Numbered from the stretch's first letter, positions 35,805 to 48,202 are shown. The stretch is DNA of 64,000 nt from Silene conica (GCA_029255685.2 CM055317.2:19662501-19726500), one strand, 5' to 3'. The notes: a model not told the origin generated them from the letters alone. Numbers and translations: made by a program.

Positions 35805-35833
35805 CTAGGTTTCAAGCCCGGGCGTTGCCCGGG
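35805..35833 (-). mobile_element. Helitron 3' end (minus strand)
   Basis: The plus strand reads CTAGGTTTCAAGCCCGGGCG TTGCCCGGGT. In reverse this is a perfect GC hairpin, a spacer and CTAG followed by T. The element would extend to the right; its 5' TC end was not found. Confidence 0.6.
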
Positions 35834-35839
35834 TAAAAC

Positions 35840-37720
35840 CGTAATAGTAGCCTCTAAGTAGACCTCGCACAATTCTGAGCTAGCTGAGTCGTTTTTCAGG
35901 TTAGCTTGCATGAATCTATACGTTGTTTAAAAAGTTTTTTGTAGAGCAATTATTTACTTGTGCTTTGGTGGCTTTGTGCGATTAATGTTATTAGCCTCTC
36001 TCGAATTGTACATTACGAAATTGGCATGATTAAAATCTCCCGTAAAAATATAGGGCATAATAATTTACTCTGTCTTTACCTTTTATATATTCTTCGTGAA
36101 CTGCATTTTATTCAAAGGTAAACATTTTCAAACGTAGAATTTTTACTACAATTATAGTTTGTAATTATGTTAATTTAAATCGAATAATATTCCCTAACTT
36201 ATAAATGATGGTAGATATTTAAATGAATAAGTAGTCATTGGTAAATATTTATCGTCTTTGTCTATAAAACTTGGAATCATGATTTTATTAATTTGATTAC
36301 CGCACATGAAATACGCAGTACCAAATATAAACTCACTCATTTAATGTCCTCATGTTAGTATTTTTATACTCCGTATCTTTTTAGTACTATTTGACGACAT
36401 TGTATCATTTTTACATAAGTAAGCTTTTTAATCGGTACTCTTTAATTTGTACTCTCATGAATTAGTGAAAACCTTAGTTATCACGGGTGAAGGCCCGTCC
36501 CTGCTGGTTTTTCATAATACAATTTCAAATTATTAATCGACCCCCTCAACTTAATGATTGAGTCTTGAATAATCACTCATTATTCAATAGATTAGATCTT
36601 GGTCCCCCTTATTATTTCACCCAAGCTTGGCTAGTCATGACAGTACTTTTGATTAATTTTGATAAGCTTTTTGATCAACCTTCTACTTTAGTACTCTTTG
36701 ATTTGATTAGTATTCCCATGATATTAGTACGTACACATCGACAAAGCTACTCTTAGATAAGCTCTTTGATTAACTTTCTACTTTAATAATCCCATGATAT
36801 TCTTACATACTAATCTACATAGCTCTTTAATGACCTTCGTAGATCAACAAAGTTTTCTCCTCCCTTTGTTGATCGACATCTTTTTCCTTCCTCTATTTGA
36901 TGGTTCATCATTCATCCATGCACCATTTATTAGCTTCTTATTTATCTACTTGACATTCAAAGACATTGTCTTTGCTTCATGTACCCTTATTCCTTTATGT
37001 ATTTTATAAATTTGGATATATGTATTTCCATATTATTATACTCACCCGAAGGGGCGGGGATCGATCCATCCATGACATGGATATGGGCATTATTACAAAA
37101 AAGGATAAATCATCTATGGAAATTTTCATATTAAAAATCTTGGCCTATGACAGTAATATAAAAACAGACGGAGTACATAGTATTCTACTGACACTAAACT
37201 TAGCATTTAAAGGCTCAAAGTCTTACGATATCTATCTATTTTTGGCCCGGCCGTTGGCCGGATGTTATCAAAAACTAATTTTCAATATTTATTATGAGGC
37301 TCACTACGTTGTTTAAAAAGTTTTTTATTTAATGACTATTTTAAAGTTGCGGGGTTTTAAAACTGATATAATTTAATATCAATCTAAATAACTTATGATA
37401 TGACATGTATACATATTAGTATTATACTCTCTAATTATTAAGATAATATAAATGACCAATTTACTGGGCTCCCTCTCCAAAAACTTAGACCCGTCTTACT
37501 ACGCACATTTTTTTAATCAAACTTATCTTGACTCATTATTTTGGTTGGTCATGGCGACCATGTTCTTGTAGGGTACTCCGTTTATTCTTTTTACATCTAC
37601 CCCATTCGTTTTTAAACGATTTCTAAAATGTATATCAGCTATTGGGTCTTAATGTGTGTGTATATAACTATTTTTTCTTAAAAATAATATTTTGTGAACC
37701 CTTTTTTTTTTTACACGTAA
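35840..37720. other. Repeat-derived stretch without genes
   Basis: Possible further Helitron-type hairpins: ACGGGTGAAGGCCCGT near 36488 (with CTAA on the minus strand) and GGCCCGGCCGTTGGCCGG near 37243. An imperfect repeat with TTCTACTTTA...CCCATGATATT occurs twice at 36680-36800. No gene-like ORF. Confidence 0.4.
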
Positions 37721-37722
37721 TA

Positions 37723-37919
37723 CTCCCTCCGAGTCTGTATGATTGTTCTTCTTTCCTTTTTCATGCGAGTTTCGTGATTGTTCCTATTTCCTTTTTTAGT
37801 AACTTTTTTGTGGTCTAAAATCAATTCAGTGTGAGCTATGGTGTTTTGTGTGGTTTAGAATCATTTTCTTATTTCTTGTGCATAAAGCAAAAGGAACAAT
37901 CACTCAGTCTCGGAGGGAG
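37723..37919. mobile_element. Stowaway MITE (197 bp)
   Basis: It starts CTCCCTCCGAGTCTGTATG and ends CTCAGTCTCGGAGGGAG, with TA on both sides as target duplication. CTCCCTCCG termini with TA duplication define Stowaway (Tc1/mariner-related). Confidence 0.9.
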
Positions 37920-38577
37920 TAACTTTTATTCACGATTATCTTTAACCATAAAAAGAAAAAGAAAAGACAAAACAAAATGGGAGAAATATTATTGAACTTC
38001 ACTATCTCCGACGTAATTTATACTTCACCCAACTCTCTATTGGCAATAACTTTGCATCTTTTTGTTAAAATATGTTTTTTTTTGTTTTTTTATTACTACC
38101 CATTTGTCAAAACAAACTTTCATTGACGAAAATACAAAGCTAATGATTTACTCCAAATGGATAATGTTGTTATAAAATTAATTTTGTTTTATTAAAAAAA
38201 GTACTACTATATGAGTATCAAAAGTGGCTAGCTCATATCTCAAAGTCTCCTTAATCCCTATAAGTCTACGGTAGCCAAAACTCTTAGTTTAAAATCAATT
38301 ATTTTATTAATTAATTCAATACTTTACCGTTAATTATTTTATTAATTAATTAAATAATTATCCAACTATTATTTTATTACTATTTAATTATTTTTTGTTT
38401 ATATTCTTAATTTATTTAACTAAAGTAATAGCCAATGAAATTGCTCTAAAATAATAGCCAATGAAATCGCTCGAAAAGTTCCTCTTTTAATTATATATAT
38501 TGATTGGGCCAGGTTATAATCGGGTGATAAGTTAAGTTGGAATTGGTGAATGTTTAGTCAATGTCAGTTAAGGTAAG

Positions 38578-38894
38578 AGCATCCACATTGAAGAGTATCC
38601 TCTTACCATTATCTTTTAAGAGTAAGAGGAAGACATCCTCTATAAATAGAGGATATTCTTATCTTGGTCTTTGTGCCATATATAATTATATAAGAGAGTG
38701 AAATATTGTAGAGGGGACTTACTTAAAAGGTAGAAATGAGAGGAAGTACACCTCCTCTTTGATGAGGGAAAAAAGAGTAAGAGGATGAGAAATTGAAAAC
38801 TGTGACAAAAAATAAAAGAAAATATTATGTCCAATGAAAAAATTAGAAAAAATAAAGAACAAGAAGATACCTCCTCTTCAATGTGTATGCTCTA
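38578..38894. mobile_element. MITE, GAGCATCCACATTGAAG family, copy 2
   Basis: It begins GAGCATCCACATTGAAGAG and ends CTTCAATGTGTATGCTC, giving inverted ends of about 17 bases. Internal AAGAGGAAGACATCCTC and ATAGAGGATAT match the copy in intron 6 of the SPOC gene. Confidence 0.8.
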
Positions 38895-38899
38895 AAATT

Positions 38900-39835
38900 A
38901 TTGGTAGTCTTGAGATAATATTTTGGTAAGTCTTAAGATAAGACTCACCCAAGACTACAAATAATCTACAAGTCTTACCAAAGTCTTGAGTTGAGTTTTG
39001 AAAATCTAAGACTTTTGTAGACTCTGGACCTCACCGTTTTATAATAGCAACCAATAAATAACTATCATGTGTTAAAGTGTAAGGAAAAAAGTAAAGTCTG
39101 AAATAAGTCTGAGGGATAATGTATAGAGTTTGAGGCGAAACTGAATAATAATGAAAAAATAAAAGTTAGTGGAATGTTGATGTGGCAGAGTCTTAAGACT
39201 TTGAGGATTCTGACGGATAAACATTATCTCCATGTTCATTGTGTGAACAACATCGAGATTCATGTGTCTTGTAAACCGAGTAGAACCTTATTAAAGTCTT
39301 AAAATAGAGTTATCCTAAGCATGGAGTCTTTGATGCGAAATAGCTTTTGAGCATGAAGTCTTTCGGTAGAGTAGCCCCCAAAGCAAAAGTCTTATTGCGG
39401 AGTAGCTTTAAGCACATAATCTTTCGGCAGAGTAACCCAAAGCAAAAGTCTTGGAAGCGGAGTAGTTTTTAAGCAATAGCAATCGGAGTAGGTCAGAGAG
39501 CTGTTTTATTATTTAGGGCGGTCTTAGTTTGTCTGAGTTTACTTCTAAGACGTTTAATAAAATAGCATCGAACGTAGGTTGCGGAGTAGAGACCGAATGA
39601 ACCAGTTTTAAAAACACCGTTTGTTTTGTCGTTTTACGTTTTAATTCTGCTGCACTTTAACTCTCGTTTTTCTTTCAGAATCCACTGATTATACTGTGTC
39701 TTTTACTTGTAGAATAGTCGTTGCATACTTCTAACTTCAAAGTTCTAAGTATCAACTTTCTTTCTTCTTCTAAAGTGTAATCAAAAGTGTTTAAGGGTTT
39801 TAAAAGAAGCTTTCATTAAGCTTAAATTTTAAGAG
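38900..39835. other. Gene-free stretch with short repeats
   Basis: Repeated AGTCTT/AAGTCTT words and three loose repeats around GCGGAGTAG/CTTTCGG at 39320-39480. No ORF of interest. Confidence 0.45.
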
Positions 39836-39844
39836 TGCTGATTT

Positions 39845-40682
39845 TCGCAGTACGCATTTTACTCGTCGCAGTACGATATTGACAATTATACCCTCTCATT
39901 TTACCTCCCCACTTTCCCTCTCCAACTTCTCTCTAGACTATTTTCTCTTACTTTACTTACCAATAATCCTCCAAAATCACCCATACTAAATTAATCATGT
40001 ACTACATTAATAAATTATGTACTTCGTTTATGAATTATCTTTTTACAATCACATGAGTATATTATATACATAAATATTCTACAAACATATGTGTAATATT
40101 CGTAAACTTATACAGTTATACGTATTATATTGAAAAAAATCATCCAGAAACAAGTATTGAGTAAAAAGTTTAGAGAAATCAATGAGTGCGTTACACTACA
40201 TTGAAGAACACCATATTATGATGCCTTTTTTCATTGAATTAATGAGTACTGTACCACTACTCCGCCATTAGCACCGTACCATGCTCCAACATCGATTCTG
40301 TCGTTGCCGGCAGATTGTCGTCAAAGCACACCGGCCAGTCTTGATTATAAAGTACCACAAATAAGCCCATAAATCACAATTAACAATTAATTAATTTAGA
40401 TATAAACCCTAATTAATAAGTATTTAACTAAAAAAAAATTGTAAGAAAAAGTCAATAAACTTTTAATATTAGATTAACGAATTAAATTCATACTATTCAT
40501 TAAATTATGGTTCATAATTGAAGAATTTCAGGGAGGTTCACAAATTTTAAAGTTTCAACAATTGAGGGAAGGTGGAGAAAAATAGAGAGAATTTGATTCA
40601 TGTTTTTTTTAGTGAAGGGTAAAGAAATGGAAAGATTGGGGTAAAAAGTACTGTAACGAGTAAAAATTATACTGCGTAAATA
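39845..40682. mobile_element. TIR element (about 0.84 kb, non-autonomous)
   Basis: The left end TTTTCGCAGTACGCATTTTA then CTCGTCGCAGTAC matches the reverse complement of the right end AAAGTACTGTAACGAGTAAA...ACTGCGTAA. No transposase frame; target duplication unclear. Confidence 0.55.
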
Positions 40683-41374
40683 AATTACGAATTTTAAATA
40701 GACACGTAATTCACCCCTCTTTCTATTAGGTGCTCCCATGCTTGACTCTTCTTAGACTGTGAGTTTGTGACACAAAAATGAAAATAATTTATTTAATTTT
40801 TATTCTTTTATTAGGATCTCAATAATACACGTGTGGACTACACACTTTCCATTGAAAAATTACTTTTAATTTACTGTTTTACTAGAATAAATCTCTATTT
40901 AATTATTACTAGTATTATTTTACCCTTAAGTTGAAACCTATATGCATCATTCTGAATCTTTGGTAGTTTTCCTTTAGTAACATACTAGAACCTTCATTTC
41001 ACACGTACTAAACCTACACATGTGTTAGGCCTTAAAAATACCATTTTTTACTAAGCGACACATGACAGCCTGCCATTGGCTCATCTATGAAGGTGCGGAT
41101 TGCCGAGATGGCGTGATCTGGGCCGTATACGTATTGTCAAAGGAAACATAAATTAGAAGTACAAGTAAAGTACAATAAGTACAAAATAAGTGTGTTAAAG
41201 AAGTTAGATGAGGCTCATTTGCTTCCTTCTCATCCAAGCCCAACAAGAGTGCAGAATCATAGTTACAAATCAACCATGAACCAGACGGATAAAAGGCAAC
41301 GGCTGGGTCCAGACCATTAGTTATTGTCCAAATGATGGTTATTATCCAGAAACCGTTCAAGCAAAGCCACCATC

Positions 41375-41992
41375 ATGTCTGGAACCAGCCCGACGACAAC
41401 CAGCTCCCAGGCATTGCCCATTCCAGCTGCCAGCAAGATAGCAGCATCATCCTTAGCCAAAGTCATCAACCCCTCGCCGTCCACAACCATGATGGCTACA
41501 GTTAGCAACACCTCATCAACTATGGCTCCAGCCATTTCCTCCCAACCAGCTAAAACAACATCAACAATCCACCTGGACACCGGTGGCAAGGAAAGGAAGT
41601 AGGTCTCGAGTCAGCCTGCTCCAACACTCGAGATGTGGCAAACGATGATGGAAGGAATGAATGCCCTCCGTCAGTCTGTAGATAATCTCAGAAAGGACAA
41701 CCATGATCTGAGAGAGCATGTCGTGTCCAGGAGCCAAACAAACTCAATCCCCGTCTTGGCCGAGTTAGAAGCTAGACACCAGAGGAAAGCGTCGACAAAC
41801 AGAAGAGAAACCAGAGAAGTTCCCGCTGAGCTAGTCACATGTCTGGATCTTGGCAGGGTTGCACCACAAGAAGTGATAACGCCCATCGGGCTGGGATTCC
41901 TTTCCTACAACTCACCTATGCATCCAACTGTGAACCAAGGTAACGAGCTTGTAAGAATGCCAACAAGTACTGACTTCCTTAACCATGCATGA
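41375..41992 (+). pseudogene. Decayed gypsy (Tat-like) gag fragment
   Basis: It starts MSGTSPTTTSSQ and reads through one in-frame stop (about 41600) to a segment with MEGMNALRQSVDNLRKDNHD. These parallel the start and the MSALQEAIEGLKKDNLN segment of the gag at 51195. Only the N-terminal gag is present. Probably a remnant of a relative of the 50.6-60.9 kb element. Confidence 0.75.
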
Positions 41993-42025
41993 CCCTCACA
42001 TCAACAAACACCAGGATGGCCAACA

Positions 42026-42378
42026 GGATCCTCGGGAGCCGAGGCAGAGTACCGAGCAATTGCTTATACAATTTGTGAAATTAAGTGGCTAAAAGGGCTT
42101 CTATATTTTCTCGGGATCAAGCACGACAAACCGACTGACCTCTCATGCGATAATCAATCCGCCCTCCACATTGCCCGCAACCCAGTATTCCATGAACGAA
42201 CTAAACATATCGAAGTTGATTGCCACTTTATCCGAGACGAAATTATCGATGGAACAACTCGCCCACGCTACATTCACACTAAAGCCCAGCTCGATATCTT
42301 TACCAAAGCACTTGATCGAACTTGTTTAGCTGAGTTACTCTCCAAGCTGGGCGTTTCGACTCTCCACGCGCCAGCTTG
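42026..42378 (+). pseudogene. Ty1/copia RNase H C-terminal fragment
   Basis: The open frame encodes [39 protein letters not shown], the pattern of the end of copia RNase H, and stops after ...LHAPA as these polyproteins usually do. A purine tract (GAGGGGGAT) follows, as expected before a 3' LTR. Everything upstream in pol is missing and replaced by the gypsy gag fragment. Confidence 0.85.
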
Positions 42379-42384
42379 AGGGGG

Positions 42385-42620
42385 ATATTACAGAGGAAAT
42401 CAAGCATATGCTTTCACACTCCAACGACTCTCCACCGCTCTCTCTTCCTCACATGGCAACAATTAATATCCCTTTGCCAAAATTAGTTTATCTTGTGAAT
42501 AATATCTTACCATGTCCATGCCTAGACTTTGCATATAAATAGCTTATTATGTATTTATGTAAAAGACACAAGAATAATATAATATATCTCATTACATGCG
42601 TTATAATAGCAAAAAATTAT
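42385..42620 (+). repeat. Probable copia 3' LTR remnant
   Basis: It follows the polypurine tract after RNase H and contains a TATA box (TGCATATAAATAG, about 42531). No second copy in the window, so the ends are not fixed. Confidence 0.45.
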
Positions 42621-42999
42621 TATTCTACTAGTGAATGGCGAAGACCGAACAATTTGTTCATTTTTATTATTATTGCTTCCGCCCTCGTTTCCTTTTCCTT
42701 CTCCACCAAGGATTATTGTTCTGATTGCATTGCTACGTGTGTATGTTAAAAAAAACCGATTGTGGTGAAGAATTGTTTAGGATCGATTTTGCCTAGATAC
42801 TATGATAAACAGGAATTGGGTAATATTTTGTGTATATTTGATAATCTAATCTTATCGATATAAATATAAGAACATTTAAAGCATTGTCATGTATCCACGT
42901 CATCACATACAATTTTTATATTTATTTTTTACAAAAAATGTGGGACCACAACAAATAATATAAAATTAATTACTAGGAACCTCCATGGTTTATGTTTTT

Positions 43000-43246
43000 T
43001 TCTTTGTGACGAGGGAACCCGCAACCGCTATCTTCGGTGCGCATTGCGTAAACCTTCAGGTATATATGTGATAGCCTGCAAACCACATACACTAGGTAAG
43101 CCCCCCGAGGGTGACAGGCTTGGAGTCTATTTAGGCATAGACTCGGGCCAAGAATTCTCCACAAGATTTTGCTCTTGGGAGACTTGAACTCGGGTCTCTT
43201 GTGAATTTCACCCAAGTTTTAACCACTGGACTCCACCCTTGCGAGC
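43000..43246 (-). mobile_element. tRNA-derived SINE-like element
   Basis: On the minus strand, starting near 43246, it reads AGTCCAGTGGTTAAAACTTG (box A-like) followed by CCGAGTTCAAGTCTCC (box B-like), about 40 bases apart. The body of about 200 bases has no coding content. The 3' tail and duplication are unclear. Confidence 0.5.
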
Positions 43247-43249
43247 TCC

Positions 43250-45000
43250 ATATTTATGTTTTGTACATAAATGTTTATGTCTATGTTTTGTAATTAAATA
43301 TTAATGAATATCGAATAATGAATTATTTAAAGCAAAATAATTCAGTCCATATTTTAACTACAATAATAAATCGCAAAATTACATCAATGGATTAAAATTT
43401 CAGTGAATGGATTATACAGTCAGATGTATAAAATTAATGGTACATATTTTGAGTTTTTTAATAAATTTTTTGAGCTTAAGCAGAAAGAATATGAGCTATA
43501 TTGTAAATTTTATGAACTCATTTACAAATTTATTAAGTTTAGAAAATTATCATACAACTAAAAACAATGCATACAAGTTCAACTATATTTTAATTTTAAT
43601 GTTAAAAACTTTAAATATAACTCAAAATAGTTTAAAAGCTCAAAAAATATATACACAAGCTCAATTAAATGCATCATGGATGTATAATACTCTTATACAT
43701 CTGGTTATATAATTTTTTTTTGTGTTAAAATTCCCTTTAAATTTTAAACTAAAATAATAAATTACGATAACAACGAAAATAAAGTACGAAAAAATTACGC
43801 CAATTGATAAAAATCAATGTTGTTACAAAAATCGCAATTTGACTAAATTTATTAGATAATAAACTATCAATCTTCAAAAAATTTAAATACTAAATACAAA
43901 ATGCAAATATAAATTAACTGTAAATACAAAATATTAGAATTTCAATTTTTAAAAAATAAAAAAATAAGCTATTACGTACGTCATGAATATATTCGATCAA
44001 ATATAATTTTTTGTTTCTTAAATCATTGTTAATATTAAATATAGAACTAATGTAATCGATCATGAAATTTTTCAATATTTGGAATGATATTTAGACTGTT
44101 TAGTTAATTTTATAATTATGTTTCTTGAATCGTATGGTAAACCTTTTAAATTTTGATAATTATTTTTATTTTTTACCGATATTCACATTTTTAGATATTT
44201 ATTATTTTTCATACATTGGATTTAATATCTTATATACCATGTGTTTAATACTGCTTTTGTGCATTTTTTTACGGATTTAAAACATTAAGATTCAACCCAT
44301 ATAATTTTTGCATTTGTTTTAACTTATTATCATTAGAAAAGAAACAGAGTATACAATATTTATGTATTTTGGTTAATATTTTTAAGTGCTAATAATTATA
44401 TCAATGTTCTTGAAACATAGATGTGCAAAATTACACGAACTGATTCACATTTTGAAAAGGTAAGACTAGACATTATCCTTAACTATTCACTTTTAAAGAC
44501 TATACAACATGTCATATTATCATTATTATTTTAAAACCATACTGAAAAAATCATAGTATTAAACACAAATTAAAGCACAATGTTAAAAAAAGTAAACAAA
44601 AAAATTAAACTTAAAAGTAAATTAATATATTTAATAGTATTAAACACAAATTATTGCTCTCACCATATTTTTTTCAAAACAATGTTAATCATTCAATTTA
44701 CTTTGAATTATAATTCACAAATAACTGTTTAAATTTTTTTTATTTTGATAAATTTCTTTTAAGTTGAATTAATTACATAACAAAAAAATGAAAACAATAA
44801 TTGTGACAAAACACTAATAAACGTAACAATATTCGTGGCAGAATATTAATAATCCGTGGCAAAAATTTAGTAAATTTTGGAAAATATATTTTGACTATAT
44901 ATTATTGCAATATAGGTATTTGATTAATAATATTTTTTACGAGTCAGTTTGTCGTCGGTGCTCATTGCGGCAGCACATCAGCATGACAATATATCTAATC
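43250..45000. other. Very AT-rich gene-free stretch
   Basis: 1.7 kb of A/T-rich DNA; the ORFs here (for example 43407-43712) are low-complexity and unsupported. It may be the body of the Helitron ending at 45028, since TCTAATCTTATCGATATAAA near 42847 could be its start, but this is weak. Confidence 0.4.
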
Positions 45001-45028
45001 CCGTGAATTTTACGGGTATTATAACTAG
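45000..45028 (+). mobile_element. Helitron 3' end
   Basis: Hairpin CCCGTGAATTTTACGGG, spacer TATTATAA, then CTAG followed by T. It lies 330 bases before the start codon of the membrane-protein gene. Confidence 0.6.
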
Positions 45029-45428
45029 TAAGACATAAGAGACATCGACTATTTATACATCTATTACCCAAGTTATTACCTAATACAGTTCTACATACTT
45101 TAGGTGATTGATATAATATACATAACTTAACTTAACTTAGCTTATAAGATATGTCGAGATTTTTACTAAATATCGTCTAATAGTCACAATTTTTGATAAT
45201 ATCAAATTTAAACATGTTTAGTTTACAAAATTCACTTTGCACTATCCAATAAAATACAATTAATTAATGCAAGAAAGACTAATGTTCATATCAGGTTCTT
45301 TGTTATTATAAAGCATCATATACGTATTAATCTTGTTTATTTTTTTGGACAGAAAAATGGAAGATATTGAAGTAGGGCTTCCTAGTCAATCGAATTTGAA
45401 TATCAACCCATTAACAAAGCATTTGTTG

Positions 45429-46534
45429 CAGGGCCGTCTCCAATATTTCGGGGGCCCTATTCAAAATTTTGAAAATTGGCCTCAATCTCACTATTTACGT
45501 TGCTTGTATAAAATGTTATTTTGTTATAAGAATTATTTTTTAAAATACGGAAATGTTTATAATTTATTTATTTTATACTACTTACTATACATGTATAACG
45601 TAAATGTTCTATACTATTGTATATATTTTGTAGACAACTTTGCATATTATTAAAAGAAAGAGTTAAGAAAAAAAATAGTTTTAAATGAAATGAAACCAAT
45701 AAATTCTGAAATATAGTTATAACTTAGTCCATTAGAAAGTAACTAGTTTTTGACCCATGCAAAATTGCACAAGTTTATTTTTAGGAAAGTTATCGTGGAT
45801 AATTAACATTTACAAAATAGTGACCATAATACGTGAATATGTTGCACTCAATCTTTGTTATGGGACAATACGTTAAAATGCACGTTCAAATTAAGTTTTT
45901 GAACATCGAATCGAGTACCTAAAAATGTAAATATCACTATAAAATATAATTTGCTACTAGTATTTATTGTAATTTATGATAATTATGTATTATTTATTTT
46001 AGTATTGATTATTAGTCATAAATCGTTATTTAATAATTATGTACAGATCGACATTAACATTATAATATATAATATATAACATATAATATATAATATATAA
46101 GTTGACGTTATAAATATAATCGTTTAGGTAGAAATTATTGTTTAAGAAATAAATCATAATTAGACCGTAATATTTACACAACGAAGATAAATGTAGGTTG
46201 TTATTCAGAAATTAATTAAGTAAACTTTGTTGTGGAAAAAAAATTAAATTTTGGATTATGACGTGGTTTCACGAGAAATCATTAAATGTTTTTGTATTAA
46301 TATAGATAAGATTTTGGGAAAAAAAATGAAAAGGTAGAGTTATTGAGAATCAAACCTGTGATGCATGAATATAGAAAGCCCAAAAAGTTACAAGCTAAAC
46401 CATTGTGTCATTCTACATTTCATAATTAATCGTCTTACTAATTGATATATATTCTTAATTTAACTTTATTAGGCCCCAAAAAATCGGAGGCCCTGTGCGA
46501 TCGCGCGGCCCGCACCCCCTAAAAGACGGCCCTG
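45429..46534. mobile_element. hAT-type element with 8-bp target duplication, inserted in an exon
   Basis: The ends are CAGGGCCGTCT and AGACGGCCCTG. The same 8 bases, ATTTGTTG, lie at 45421-45428 and 46535-46542. An 8-bp duplication and CAGGG-type ends are diagnostic for hAT. Total length is 1106 bp, of which 564 bp are a nested Helitron; the hAT part is 542 bp and has no transposase. Confidence 0.9.
45743..46306 (-). mobile_element. Non-autonomous Helitron nested in the hAT element
   Basis: On the minus strand it starts TCTATATTAATACAAAAAC, preceded by A, and ends CTAG followed by T, after a weak hairpin region (TGCAAAATTGCA). TC start, CTRR end and insertion between A and T fit Helitron rules. 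At 564 bp there is no coding capacity. Confidence 0.75.
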
Positions 46535-46899
46535 ATTTGTTGATTGCCAATCCTAGGCATCTAATAAAAGTAATAGCCTTCATCGGCGCAGTTGTTCTCG
46601 GGATGGGGTCAATAGCGCATGGCAATAAAAGTTTGTTCGTGCCGATGAGTTTTCTGCTCGTGTATATAGGCTTTTTCGGTTTGTTGTATGCATTGTACGC
46701 AAGTTTGACAGATGCGGCAAAACGTAACCAAACACACCTACAAATTGCCCTAAATGAATTTGCTATTGCGGTGTTCAACTCATTTCTCGGTATATACGTG
46801 CCGCCGCTATGTTTCCTTGCATCGGTTTTAGCTATGGAGTACGTGATTGGTATGGTGTGCTATCTTCAACCATATTTGGCAATGTTGAAAAACGAGTAA

Positions 46900-47330
46900 G
46901 GTAGAAACTTTAGTATCGATTATTGTATAGTTTAATGTAGTGCTCTTTTGGCTATTACTGAATAGTACTATTTTCGTTGTAAATTTTATGTCGTTTCCAT
47001 GGCTCTAGAATCATTACCCCAAGATGATGGTGGAATCGGTAGCTTAATACGAAGTATATAGCTATGAAGAATTAAGTTCGGTAATTATAGTTTCATATTC
47101 TATTCTAATTAGATTTGATTTGGGGTACTTTCTATACTTAATAATTCATAGTTTATTATTTACGCGAGACCACCACTAATTAAGGGAGAGCGGATGACTG
47201 TCTTTAAGGCGTTTCCATTTCTTGATTTTGAATGTTAATATTGTCCAATTTTGCAGTTAATTAATTCCCCCAATTTGTTGGTTACACTGTCCTTCACTCC
47301 TTCCTAAATGATTGAAAAATACACTCAATT
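46900..47330. other. 3' flank of the membrane-protein gene
   Basis: AT-rich with no further ORF. It probably contains the former 3' UTR. Confidence 0.4.
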
Positions 47331-47334
47331 TTTT

Positions 47335-47760
47335 TGTCTTAAAGATTTGGTAGCATGTAGTTTCTCATGGAATGCTTCGAAAGATATAGGAGTCTCTCGG
47401 GCTCTAACGACATCGATAACAGCTTTGCATAGGTTGTAATCGAGATGTTAATAATTTTGGACGTGATGTCCTCGACATCCATTGGTTTGCCGAGTTGTGC
47501 TACTTGGTCAGTGCAACATTTGATTGATTCCATATAGTCTGTGATGGTTTTGTCATCGTGGGAAATACTACCAACACGATCTTTTATCTAGCGTATATTT
47601 CCTCGTGATGGGTTAACATAAGTGTTTGCTAAGGTTTGTCGGGCATCACCGGACGTGTTGACACTAAGGATAAGTGGGACTACGGCTTCGTGAAGGGTAC
47701 TAACGCAGTAAGGAATCATTTGATAAGGATTGTTCATTTGTTGGTTTCTCATTTAGGTAA
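47335..47760 (-). pseudogene. Copia gag (UBN2-type) fragment
   Basis: Frames on the minus strand encode pieces such as SIKCCTDQVAQLGKPMDVED and RARETPISFEAFHEKLHATK, broken by stops and frame changes. This is the pattern of the capsid domain of copia-type gag. No LTR or pol is attached. Confidence 0.65.
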
Positions 47761-48114
47761 TAAAGTGTGAATATCCAAACAGACTAACAACCATAATTTG
47801 GAAACTTCAAGTAAGAGGTCATCTACACCCAAGGTCCTAATTAATTAACAATCATGACAAGCTCCATATTATATACTATCACAATTCACATGCCCCGTCT
47901 TTTTGTACGTATAACTTATTATTTTTACGTAAAACTGGCAGATCTATCGAGGTATTAATAGTGTCATGCAAAATGCGTCAAGTTTAGGCAAGTAATAGTA
48001 GTGTGATACAAAATGGGTCAAGTTGAGCCAAGTAATAATCTGGATAAATTTCAGCATTTAATATTGGGTTATTTGATGAGAATAATTTAAATTATGATTT
48101 TCCTGATTAAAATA

Positions 48115-48200
48115 ATAACAACTATTATCCCAACCTCGAAGTTGGGGGTTCGATTCTCACCCGCGACATAGTGCGCTCACTTGAACCAAAAAAAAAAAAT
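48115..48200 (+). mobile_element. Truncated SINE-like piece
   Basis: GGGGGTTCGATTCTCACC (box B-like) is followed within 50 bases by an A tract (48187-48199). Box A is not convincing. Small and uncertain. Confidence 0.3.
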
Positions 48201-48202
48201 AT

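Larger units (their letters stand above)
45357..46899 (+). pseudogene. Small multi-pass membrane protein gene, coding exon split by a hAT insertion
   Basis: Coding parts: 45357-45428 (24 codons, from ATG in AAAATGG) and 46543-46899 (118 codons plus stop). A hAT element at 45429-46534 lies between them. After removing the element and one copy of the 8-bp duplication, the frame continues exactly, giving a protein of about 142 residues. The short hydrophilic N-terminus is followed by three or four hydrophobic helices (LIKVIAFIGAVVLGMGS, FLLVYIGFFGLLYALYA, and a long C-terminal pair). The family is not recognised. Reading through the insertion meets a stop after about 75 foreign residues, so the allele is almost certainly broken unless the insert is removed. 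A pyrimidine tract ending GGACAG before the ATG hints at a 5' UTR intron. Confidence 0.75.

Noticed and set aside
45333-45653. 106-codon ORF as a complete gene
   Set aside because: Only the first 24 codons from the ATG at 45357 are host; the rest is hAT sequence.
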